Of a stretch of DNA of 55,092 nt, positions 18,084-25,112 are shown piece after piece. The notes beneath the pieces are model-generated. The model was not told where the DNA came from. It searched no databases and saw only the letters and a list, made by a program, of their open reading frames with translations. The DNA comes from an uncultured beta proteobacterium (lineage in GTDB: Bacteria; Pseudomonadota; Gammaproteobacteria; Burkholderiales; Burkholderiaceae_C): positions 1-55,092 of the forward strand of contig CAIJPE010000171.1 of assembly GCA_903822435.1 (NCBI GenBank), read 5' to 3'. The position numbers and the translations under genes are program-made. The stretch's first letter is position 1. Each line of letters opens with the position of its first letter.

Positions 18084-18341
18084 TCAGGCGCCCAGCAAGG
18101 GGGCCAGGTCGCCCGCGCGGTCGAGCGCCATCAGGTCGTCGCAACCGCCCACGTGCCGGGCGCCGATGAAGATCTGCGGCACGGTGCGGCGGCCGGTGCG
18201 CTCGATCATGAGGCTGCGCTGCGCAGGATCCAGGTCGATCCGGATTTCCTCGATCTGCTGCACGCCACGCTGCTTCAGCAAGGCCTTGGCCCGGATGCAG
18301 AACGGGCAGACCTCGGTGGTGTACATCGTGACGGTGCTCAT
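18084..18341 (-). CDS. grxC: Glutaredoxin 3
   Basis: An 85-residue dithiol glutaredoxin that uses glutathione to reduce disulfides. The active site CPFC appears in MYTTEVCPFCIRAKALL, the cis-Pro in RRTVPQIFIG, and the glutathione contact in HVGGCDDLMAL. It is the middle gene of the minus-strand order rhodanese-grxC-secB-gpsA. The short length is typical; upstream frame extension has no homology. Confidence 0.96.
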   Translation of the reverse strand: MSTVTMYTTEVCPFCIRAKALLKQRGVQQIEEIRIDLDPAQRSLMIERTGRRTVPQIFIGARHVGGCDDLMALDRAGDLAPLLGA

Positions 18342-18429
18342 GCGTCCATCCTGGCGGAAAGTGGTTGAAAACATCAATTTTGCAGCCGCCGGCATGGCCC
18401 TGCACGGCCCGGTGCCTGGCGGCCCGGGC

Positions 18430-18846
18430 TCAAGCCGCGGACTTTTCGATGGGAAGGCCGGCTTCGCGCCAGGCCGCAGTACCGCCGGAGACGGCCACGG
18501 CATTCGCGTAGCCGGCCTTGCGCAACAACGCCGCCGCCTTCCCCGCGCGGGCACCCGAAGGGCACAGCAACACCAGCGGCAGCGCCTTGTTGGTCGGCAG
18601 GGCCTTGGCGCCTTCGAGTTGGCCGAAAGGCACGTTGCGGGCGCCGGTGGCGTGGCCAGCCGCATATTCGGCGGGTTCGCCCACATCCACCAGCACGCCC
18701 TTCTCGCGGTTGATCAGCCGAACCGCTTCGCTGGTGCTCACGGTGCTACCGCCCGCCGCGCCGTCTTTCAACATCGGCCACACCAGCAGCGCGCCCGAGG
18801 TCAGCGCCGCGAGGATGAGGATCCAGTTGTCGAGGATGAATTTCAT
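18430..18846 (-). CDS. Membrane-anchored rhodanese-like protein
   Basis: A 138-residue protein with an N-terminal helix (FILDNWILILAALTSGALLVWPML) followed by one rhodanese domain (LVDVGEPAEYAAGHATGARNVPFGQLE, then LPLVLLCPSGARAGKAAALLRKAG, then VAVSGGTAAWREAGLP). The catalytic Cys loop CPSGAR is intact, so sulfur transfer is possible. It is divergent from gpmA and upstream of grxC. This rhodanese/grxC/secB order is common in beta-proteobacteria. Physiological substrate unknown. Confidence 0.93.
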   Translation of the reverse strand: MKFILDNWILILAALTSGALLVWPMLKDGAAGGSTVSTSEAVRLINREKGVLVDVGEPAEYAAGHATGARNVPFGQLEGAKALPTNKALPLVLLCPSGARAGKAAALLRKAGYANAVAVSGGTAAWREAGLPIEKSAA

Positions 18847-18905
18847 GAACCCGGCCGCAGGCCGCCGCCTTCCTGGCAAAACCCCGAATTATAGAATCCG
18901 CGTCC

Positions 18906-19652
18906 ATGCACAAGCTCGTCCTCATCCGTCACGGGGAATCCACCTGGAACCTCGAGAACCGTTTCACCGGCTGGACCGACGTCCCGCTGACCGCCACCGG
19001 GGTGGCCCAGGCCCAGCAGGCAGGCCGGCTTCTGAAGGAGGCGGGCTTCGAATTCGACGTGGCCTACACCTCGGTGCTGCGGCGCGCCGTCTGGACGTTG
19101 TGGCATGCGCTGGACGCGCTCGACCGCACCTGGCTGCCGGTTCAGCACGACTGGCGACTGAACGAGCGCCACTACGGCGCGCTGCAGGGCCTGAACAAGG
19201 CCGACATGGCCCGGCAATTCGGTGACGAGCAGGTGCTGATCTGGCGCCGCAGCTACGACACGCCGCCGCCGGCGCTGCTGCCCGACGATCCGCGCTGCGA
19301 GAGCACCGACCCGCGCTATGCACGCCTGGCCCCGGGCCAGGTGCCGCTGACCGAGTGCCTGAAGGACACCGTGGCGCGCGTGCTGCCCTGCTGGAACGAC
19401 CGCATCGCACCGGCCATCCGCAACGGCCAACGCGTGGTGATCGCCGCACACGGCAACAGCATCCGTGCGCTGGTCAAGTACCTGGACGGCATCGCCGACG
19501 ACGACATCGTGGGCGTGAACATCCCCAACGGCATCCCGCTGGTCTACGACCTGGACGCCGACCTCAAGCCGATCGGCAGCCGCTACCTCGGCGACCCCGA
19601 AGCGGCCGCCAAGGCCGCCGCCGCCGTGGCAGCGCAGGGCAAGAAGGGCTGA
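18906..19652 (+). CDS. gpmA: 2,3-bisphosphoglycerate-dependent phosphoglycerate mutase
   Basis: A 248-residue glycolytic enzyme interconverting 3- and 2-phosphoglycerate. The phosphohistidine loop is [20 protein letters not shown] near residue 5, with [19 protein letters not shown] (catalytic Glu) and [16 protein letters not shown] (second His) further on. Length and C-terminus fit the dPGM family. Start at ATG 18906, divergent from the rhodanese gene 59 bases away. Confidence 0.97.
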   Translation: MHKLVLIRHGESTWNLENRFTGWTDVPLTATGVAQAQQAGRLLKEAGFEFDVAYTSVLRRAVWTLWHALDALDRTWLPVQHDWRLNERHYGALQGLNKADMARQFGDEQVLIWRRSYDTPPPALLPDDPRCESTDPRYARLAPGQVPLTECLKDTVARVLPCWNDRIAPAIRNGQRVVIAAHGNSIRALVKYLDGIADDDIVGVNIPNGIPLVYDLDADLKPIGSRYLGDPEAAAKAAAAVAAQGKKG

Positions 19653-19659
19653 GGAACCG

Positions 19660-19675
19660 CGGGCCCTGGGGCCCG
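19660..19675. terminator. GC-rich hairpin between convergent gpmA and cytochrome c genes
   Basis: CGGGCC/GGCCCG stem with a CTGG loop lies in the 28-base gap between the two convergent stop codons. It lacks a T-run, so its terminator role is only probable. Confidence 0.4.
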
Positions 19676-19680
19676 GGCGC

Positions 19681-20064
19681 CTACTTCTTGGGTTCCAGGC
19701 TGAGGATCCAGCCCACCAGGGCACGGGCGTTCTGCTCGGTGATGGCCACCTCGTTGGGCGGCATGGCCAAGCCGCTGACCTTGCCTTTCCAGTGGCTGGC
19801 ATAGGGGTTGGATCCCGTCATGACCGTGCGCGTCAGCGTGTCGCTGGCGCCCGACACGCCCTGGTAGCGCGCAGACACGTCCTTCCAGGCCGGGCCGATC
19901 GGGGGCAGTCCATCGGGGCCCTTGCCGCCGGGCTCGATCTGATGGCATGTGAGACAGCCGCTGTTGGTGGCGAGCTTGCGCATGGCCGCGTCGTCGGCGG
20001 CCAGGGCCACGGCGGCCACGCCAGTGGCCAGTGCGCCGATAAGGCAGGAGATCAGGGGTTTCAT
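19681..20064 (-). CDS. Periplasmic class I cytochrome c
   Basis: A 127-residue protein with a Sec signal peptide (MKPLISCLIGALATGVAAVALA) and one heme c site (SGCLTCHQIEP, residues 35-45). A downstream Met ligand is plausible in KVSGLAMPPNEVAI. It resembles small cytochromes c551/c552 and probably carries electrons in the periplasm. It is last in the minus-strand PQQ island, 129 bases after the beta-propeller gene, so it may be an electron acceptor for the dehydrogenase system or a general oxidase donor. Confidence 0.9.
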   Translation of the reverse strand: MKPLISCLIGALATGVAAVALAADDAAMRKLATNSGCLTCHQIEPGGKGPDGLPPIGPAWKDVSARYQGVSGASDTLTRTVMTGSNPYASHWKGKVSGLAMPPNEVAITEQNARALVGWILSLEPKK

Positions 20065-20193
20065 GGCGGTCTTTCGATGGCTGCTCACGCCCAACCGGGT
20101 CGTGATCACACAGCTTCAGACTAAAGAGGTGCGGGAGCCCGGTGCTTGATGCGCATCAACGCCGCGCCATCGGCTCCCCCGCCGCGTGGCGCT

Positions 20194-21150
20194 TTAGCGA
20201 ATCGCCACACCCCAGGGCAGCTTGCCGACATCCACATCAGCCAGCTTCACATTGCGTTCGGTGTCGATCACCGACACCGCCGAAGACCGCCCGCAGGCCA
20301 CGTACAGCTTCTTGCCGTCGGGCGACAGGGCCATGTTCCAGGGCCGCTGGCCCACGCCCACCGTCGCGACGAAGCTCAGCGTGGGCACGTCCAGCACCGA
20401 CACCGTGGCGTCCGCGCCGTTGGAGACATACACCCGCTTGCCGTCCGGGTGAACCGCAATGCCGTTGCTGCGCGGGCCGGCTTTCAGCCGGGCCTTGACG
20501 GTCAGCGTGGCCGTGTCGATGACGAACAGCTCACTGGAGGTCTCGGCCGCCACGAAGGCCAGCTTGCCATCCGGCGAGAAGCCGATGCCCCGCGGCCGCT
20601 GGCCCACCGGCACCTGGCCGACCTGCGCACGCTGGGCGAAATCGATCACGTCCACCGCCCCGCCCTCTTCCGCGCTGACGAAGACCAGCCGCCCATCGGG
20701 GCTGAAGATGGCGTGCTCCGGGTTCTTGCCCTTCACCTTCACCGCAAAGGCACGGGCCTGCGTCTGGGTGTCGACGAACACGACTTCGTTGGTTTCCTCC
20801 ACCGCGGCGGCCACCCAGCGGCCGTCGGTGGAGATGCCCACGCCCTCGGGAGAATCGCCCAGAGGGATGCTGCCCACGGCCTGGCGCGCAGTCAGGTCGA
20901 TCACCACGAGGCGGTTGCCAGGCTGGTCGCTGACATAGGCGCGCGTGCCGTCCGGGCTGATCACGGCCCCGCGCGGCTTCTTGCCGGCAGCGATCTCGGC
21001 CACCACCTTGTCGGTGGCGATGTCGATCACGCTCAGCGTGCCCGACCCTTCATTGGAAACGTAGGCAAAGGGCGCCGCCTGCAGGGCCAGCGGCGCCAAG
21101 GCCAGGCACAGGGCGGCCAAGCGGCAGGGTAGGCAAGGCAGGCGGATCAT
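20194..21150 (-). CDS. PQQ-associated YncE-like beta-propeller protein
   Basis: A 318-residue exported protein (signal MIRLPCLPCRLAALCLALAPLALQA) made of about seven repeats of the YVTN type, e.g. FAYVSNEGSGTLSVIDIATDKV, RAYVSDQPGNRLVVIDL, KRVYVSNGADATVSVLDV and KLYVACGRSSAVSVIDTE. Such a propeller adjoins PQQ dehydrogenase genes in many bacteria. E. coli YncE is likewise encoded beside the PQQ receptor gene yncD/pqqU. It starts 52 bases after pqqU here. Its ligand is unknown; binding of PQQ or of a dehydrogenase is an inference from context. Confidence 0.9.
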   Translation of the reverse strand: MIRLPCLPCRLAALCLALAPLALQAAPFAYVSNEGSGTLSVIDIATDKVVAEIAAGKKPRGAVISPDGTRAYVSDQPGNRLVVIDLTARQAVGSIPLGDSPEGVGISTDGRWVAAAVEETNEVVFVDTQTQARAFAVKVKGKNPEHAIFSPDGRLVFVSAEEGGAVDVIDFAQRAQVGQVPVGQRPRGIGFSPDGKLAFVAAETSSELFVIDTATLTVKARLKAGPRSNGIAVHPDGKRVYVSNGADATVSVLDVPTLSFVATVGVGQRPWNMALSPDGKKLYVACGRSSAVSVIDTERNVKLADVDVGKLPWGVAIR

Positions 21151-21202
21151 GGGCGGGCTTTCGTAGGGGGTGGGGTTGCGATGACGGCCGGGGCGCGGGC
21201 CG

Positions 21203-23335
21203 TCAGAAGCCGACGCTTGCCGACACGCTGGCCAGCCAGGTGCGGCCGGGCGCGGGTTCGAAGAAGCGGTTGTTGCCTTCGTTGACGATGACCGAGCCGG
21301 CGTAGGTGCGGGCAAAGAGGTTGTCCACTCGGACGAAACCGCTCAGTTCCCAGGGACCGGCGCTGGCGACGTAGCCCACGTGAGCCGCAGCGACGGCATA
21401 GCCGGCCGCGGCATCGCTGTTGGTGTCGTTGACGAACACGCGGCTCAGGGCACGGGCCTCGACGCCGCCGCGCAAGCCGGTGGGCGGCATCCAGGCGAGG
21501 GATGCGTACAGCGAAGACTTGGCCACGCCCGGAATGCTGTTGCCGCCCGGCACCGCCACGTTGGCCACCGTGCAGGGCGTGGCGGTGCAGGTGGTGAAGC
21601 CGTCGCGGTACGTGGCGTCCAGCGCCGTGTACGCCAGTTGCGGCCGCAGGTGCTCCAGCAGCCGCGCTGTCCAGGACAGTTCCAGGCCCTTGCGCGAGGT
21701 GGCCCCGGCGTTCTGGTAGGTGGCCCGGCCGCCCGTGTTGGTCTGGGTGACGATTTCGTGGTCGGTGCCGGTCTGGAAGAGCGCGGCCGAGACCTCGCCC
21801 CAGCCCGCCAGGCGGGTCTTGACCCCGGCTTCCAGGCTGCTGCTGGTGGCCGATTGCAGCCCGAAGTTCAGCCCGGTGGCGCCGTTGGCCCGGTAGGCCA
21901 GTTCATTGAGCGTGGGGGTCTCGAAACCCCGCCCGGCGGTGGCGTACAGGTGGACCTCGGGCGTGGCGGCGAAGAGCACGCCCACCACCGGCAGCGTGGC
22001 GCCGTAGCTGGCGCCGCCGCTGTCGTCGAGGTTCGTGCCCACGATGTAGTGGTCGGCCGAACTGAATCGCACGCTGCTGCGGCGCAGCCCCGCGTTCAGC
22101 GACCACTGCGGCGTGAACTGCCAGCTGGCCTGCACATAGGGGTCGGTGCTGGTGACGTCGTTGATCTCGTCGCGGCGCAGCGCGCCCTTGACGCCCAGGA
22201 CGCTGCCCACGAAGTTCTGGAAGCCCAGGCGGTGCTCCTTCAGCGCGTCGTAGGCCAGGCCCGCCACCACCGTGAACGGGGCGTCCTGCAGGCGCGTCTT
22301 CAGGCTCCAGCGCAGGTCCACGCCGCGGTAGTCCCGCGTGAGGTCGATGACGCCGCCAGGGTGCAGCGGGTTGGCCTGGGTGGCCGCAGCAATGGCCTGG
22401 TACTGGATGGTCCTGCGGCGGCCCCCGTAGACGGTGGCCTGCAAGGCGTTCTCGGCGTTCAGGCGCCGCTCGTAGATCAGCCCGCCCTGGGTCTGGTCGA
22501 CGGTCTTGCGCGTGTCGAAGCTCAAGGCGCTGGGGTCGACGCTGCGCGGCGCGGCATCGAACTGCGCACGCGTCAGGCCCAGCGGGTCCTGCGCCTGGGG
22601 CAGGTTCACGCTGTTGGCCACTACGGTGAGCTTGCTGTCGGCGTCCACCTTCCACGTGAGCTTGGCGTTGCCCAGGTTGCGGTCGGTGGCGCTGTGGTCG
22701 CGGTAGCCGTTGGTGCGGAAGTGGCTGGTGCCGGCGGTCCAGCCCAGGTTGCCGCTGGAGCCGGCGACCTGTGCGCCCAGCCGCACCATGCCGTCGCTGC
22801 CGGTGGCGGCACCCAGGCCCAGCCGGGGCGGGCCGGCGCCTTCCTCGGTGAAGACCTGGATCACGCCGCCGGAGGAGTTGCCATACAGGGCCGAGAACGG
22901 GCCGCGCAGCACCTCGATCCGCGACACCGAGCCCAGCTCGACGTTGGAGATCTGCCCCTGGCCGTCTGGCAGCGTGGCGGGGATCCCGTCGACGTACAGA
23001 CGCACGCCGCGGATGCCGAAGGTCGAGCGCGCGCCGAAGCCGCGCACCGAGATCTGCACGTCCTGCGCGTAGTTCTGGCGGTCTCGCGCCAGCAGGCCGG
23101 CCACCCCGCCCAGGCTTTCGGAAATGTTGATCTGCGCCCGCCCGGCACGCACGTCGTCGCCATCGATGCGGTCGATGGAGGCCGGGATGTCGAAGGCCCG
23201 GCTCTCCGAGCGCGTGGCCGTGATCACCACCGATTCCGTCGCCGCCGCCGGGGCTGCACCGCCGGCCGCATGCACGGTGGTTGCCAGGGAGGCCAAGGCG
23301 AGAGGGAGGCCCCGCAGGGCCGTATCGAAGGTCAT
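21203..23335 (-). CDS. pqqU: TonB-dependent outer-membrane receptor of the PqqU/YncD type (PQQ uptake)
   Basis: A 710-residue receptor with signal peptide, a TonB-box-like ESVVITATRS, an N-terminal plug (QISVRGFGARSTFGIRG, LYVDGIPATLPDGQGQ, VLRGPFSALYGNSSGG) and a 22-strand barrel ending in a C-terminal Phe. Many blocks match what I remember of E. coli YncD, now PqqU, a high-affinity PQQ importer. Examples are NGYRDHSATDRNLGNAKL, FDTRKTVDQTQGGLIYERRL, AGRGFETPTLNELAYRA, GLNFGLQ and GSVIVNEGNNRFFEPAPGR. The neighbouring YncE-like propeller and PQQ enzymes support this. An alternative would be uptake of a metal chelate, for example a lanthanide. Ligand assignment rests on remembered similarity, not an alignment. 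Confidence 0.82.
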   Translation of the reverse strand: MTFDTALRGLPLALASLATTVHAAGGAAPAAATESVVITATRSESRAFDIPASIDRIDGDDVRAGRAQINISESLGGVAGLLARDRQNYAQDVQISVRGFGARSTFGIRGVRLYVDGIPATLPDGQGQISNVELGSVSRIEVLRGPFSALYGNSSGGVIQVFTEEGAGPPRLGLGAATGSDGMVRLGAQVAGSSGNLGWTAGTSHFRTNGYRDHSATDRNLGNAKLTWKVDADSKLTVVANSVNLPQAQDPLGLTRAQFDAAPRSVDPSALSFDTRKTVDQTQGGLIYERRLNAENALQATVYGGRRRTIQYQAIAAATQANPLHPGGVIDLTRDYRGVDLRWSLKTRLQDAPFTVVAGLAYDALKEHRLGFQNFVGSVLGVKGALRRDEINDVTSTDPYVQASWQFTPQWSLNAGLRRSSVRFSSADHYIVGTNLDDSGGASYGATLPVVGVLFAATPEVHLYATAGRGFETPTLNELAYRANGATGLNFGLQSATSSSLEAGVKTRLAGWGEVSAALFQTGTDHEIVTQTNTGGRATYQNAGATSRKGLELSWTARLLEHLRPQLAYTALDATYRDGFTTCTATPCTVANVAVPGGNSIPGVAKSSLYASLAWMPPTGLRGGVEARALSRVFVNDTNSDAAAGYAVAAAHVGYVASAGPWELSGFVRVDNLFARTYAGSVIVNEGNNRFFEPAPGRTWLASVSASVGF

Positions 23336-23442
23336 CGTGTCTCCAGAATCGTTGTGTTTGACGGCCGGCCGGATTCTGCCGCCGCGGCGCGGCGCGGTGC
23401 TGCGCCGGCCCCTGCAGACCGCATCGAGCCCTCTCGGAAGGC

Positions 23443-24300
23443 TCAGGCGGCGCGCCAGCCCACGTTATAGCGGCTGAATATCTCGCCCAGCTGGCCCGAC
23501 TGCGCCAGCTGGTTCATGGCCTGCTGGAGTGCCGTGGCCAGGTCCGCGGAGTCCTTCTTCACCGCCAGGCCGGCGGCCCAACCGTCGCGCGGGGCACGCG
23601 GGCTCGGCATGGGCGAGATCGCAAAGCGGGCATCGCCGCGCAGCACCGTCTCCAGCTCGGAGGCCAGGCCCGCGGCCACGGTGCACTCGCCGCGCTGCAG
23701 TGCGCGGGCACACTCGGTGCCGTCCTTCCACTGCGTGCTGAGCTGGTTCTTGTAGGCGCCGTTGTCGGCGCCCAGCAGCAGCCAGCCGGCCAGGGTCTGG
23801 CCGGGCACGGCCACTTTCTGGTTGGCCAGCGCCTTCATGGAGTCCAGCTCGGGCACGCGCTCCAGGCTGCGGGCCATGGCCACCTTCTCGCGGTAGTAGG
23901 GCGCGAAGATCTGCACCTGCGGATTGGCTTCCATCAGCGGACGCTCCACCGGCACGTGCATCAGCACGTCGGCGGGCCCGTAGCCCAGGTAGTGGCCCTT
24001 CCAGACCATGTTGCGCAGGTCGTCGTTCATGTTCTCGTCGGCATTGAAGGGCAGCAACGAGAGCTTGAGGTCCAGCGCCGCGGCCAGGGCACGCGCCAGG
24101 TCGATGTCGATGCCCGCGCCGGCCACGTGGAACGGCGGCATGTCGTTGTAGACCCCGACGATCAGCGTGCCGCGCTCGCGCACCTTGGCCAGCGGTGCGG
24201 CCTGGGCCTGCCGGCCCGGCCACAGGGGAGCCAGACCCGCCGCAGCGAGGCCGGCCAGCCAGTGCCGGCGAGAGGTCGGGGCCTTGTTGCCGGCGCTCAC
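23443..24300 (-). CDS. Quinoprotein dehydrogenase-associated periplasmic binding protein (MoxJ/XoxJ-like)
   Basis: A 285-residue periplasmic solute-binding-like protein with a twin-arginine-like signal (TSRRHWLAGLAAAGLAPLWPG). The SBP_bac_3 fold is visible in VRERGTLIVGVYNDMPPFHV, DIDLARALAAALDLKLSLLPF, and QKVAVPGQTLAGWLLLGADNG. Relatives next to methanol or ethanol dehydrogenases (MoxJ, XoxJ) help dehydrogenase maturation rather than ABC uptake, and no ABC transporter is present here. The GTG start (24298-24300) overlaps the TGA of pedF (GTGA), indicating coupling. I infer a role in dehydrogenase activation or cofactor loading. Confidence 0.9.
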   Translation of the reverse strand: MSAGNKAPTSRRHWLAGLAAAGLAPLWPGRQAQAAPLAKVRERGTLIVGVYNDMPPFHVAGAGIDIDLARALAAALDLKLSLLPFNADENMNDDLRNMVWKGHYLGYGPADVLMHVPVERPLMEANPQVQIFAPYYREKVAMARSLERVPELDSMKALANQKVAVPGQTLAGWLLLGADNGAYKNQLSTQWKDGTECARALQRGECTVAAGLASELETVLRGDARFAISPMPSPRAPRDGWAAGLAVKKDSADLATALQQAMNQLAQSGQLGEIFSRYNVGWRAA

Positions 24301-24821
24301 AGCGGCTTGTCGCGACGGGTTTCGAGATAGGCCTTGATGGCCCACATCGCTTCCTGCTTGAACACCCCCTCGAAGGGCGGCATGTAGACCGCGCCGTTGC
24401 GGCTGCGGCCGTGCCGCACGGTGGTCAGGAAGTAGGCGTCGTTCTCCTTCACGCAGGCGGCCTTGCGGGCAGCGTCCTTGAGCGCCACGCAGTCGTTGTC
24501 GAGCTTGCGCAGGTCGGGGGCGATGCCGCCGGAAATGGCCTCCAGGCCGTGGCAGCGGGCGCAGTTCTGGTTGTAGGCCGAGGTGCCCACCTTCACCGCG
24601 GCGTCGTTCTGGCGGAAGGGGTTCTCGTCGCGCCAGTCCTCGCCCAGGGTGGGCAGTCCGGTCGTGTCGACCGCTTGCGGGGTCACGTCGCCGTGTGCCC
24701 AGACGGCCGCAGCAGCCAGGGTCAGCACGGCCGTCAGGACGGCCAGGGCGGCGCTGATGCGGCCCGCCGCGCGGCGTGGTGCGGCACGGTGGCGGCGTTC
24801 GAAGGGCAGGAGGCGGTTCAT
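24297..24821 (-). CDS. pedF: Cytochrome c-550 PedF
   Basis: A 174-residue periplasmic cytochrome with an N-terminal membrane/signal segment (ISAALAVLTAVLTLAAAAVWA) and one heme site, YNQNCARCHGLEAISGGIAPDLR near residue 83-105. The Met ligand is in NGAVYMPPFEGVF, and the tail EAMWAIKAYLETR is typical of PedF. PedF family cytochromes accept electrons from PQQ alcohol dehydrogenases. A small insert with two Cys (NDCVALKDAARKAACVKEND) may form a disulfide. The gene is first behind a strong sigma-54 promoter and overlaps the MoxJ-like gene by 4 bases. Confidence 0.93.
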   Translation of the reverse strand: MNRLLPFERRHRAAPRRAAGRISAALAVLTAVLTLAAAAVWAHGDVTPQAVDTTGLPTLGEDWRDENPFRQNDAAVKVGTSAYNQNCARCHGLEAISGGIAPDLRKLDNDCVALKDAARKAACVKENDAYFLTTVRHGRSRNGAVYMPPFEGVFKQEAMWAIKAYLETRRDKPL

Positions 24822-24875
24822 CGTCGGGAACTCCGTTGATCTGGATCGGGTGCCATGGGGCTCGGGTTCATTTCT

Positions 24876-24890
24876 GCAATCGCTGTGCCA
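24876..24890 (-). promoter_or_regulatory. Sigma-54 (-24/-12) promoter of the pedF-pqqU operon
   Basis: On the minus strand TGGCAC-AGCGA-TTGC (followed by A) matches the RpoN consensus TGGCAC-N5-TTGCW exactly. The -12 GC lies at 24876-24877, so transcription would start near 24864, about 43 bases before the pedF ATG. The divergent gene at 25113 encodes a sigma-54 activator. Confidence 0.88.
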
Positions 24891-24898
24891 CGGGAGCG

Positions 24899-24941
24899 TT
24901 GCTCCAGGCTTGAGCAATGACCGTGTGCTGAGGCAAAGCAC
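24899..24941. promoter_or_regulatory. Two short inverted repeats upstream of the pedF sigma-54 promoter
   Basis: TTGCTC-N7-GAGCAA (24899-24917) and GTGCT-N7-AGCAC (24925-24941) share a TGCT...AGCA core. They lie between the pedF promoter and the activator gene and could be activator binding sites or an autoregulatory operator. The first is unusually close to the -24 box for an enhancer site. Confidence 0.4.
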
Positions 24942-25112
24942 TATGGACAAGCGCGACGGATTGACACACCATCTGCGCGCCCCGGCTGACCCGGGCACAA
25001 GAGAACATCGGATCCCTCCCGAAGGCCGCCTGTGCGTGCCTTCCGCGGAAGGCCTGGAGCTGTGGAGACCGCCCGCCCCCTCGCGGGCCAACGGTGGAAG
25101 GACGACGTTGCC

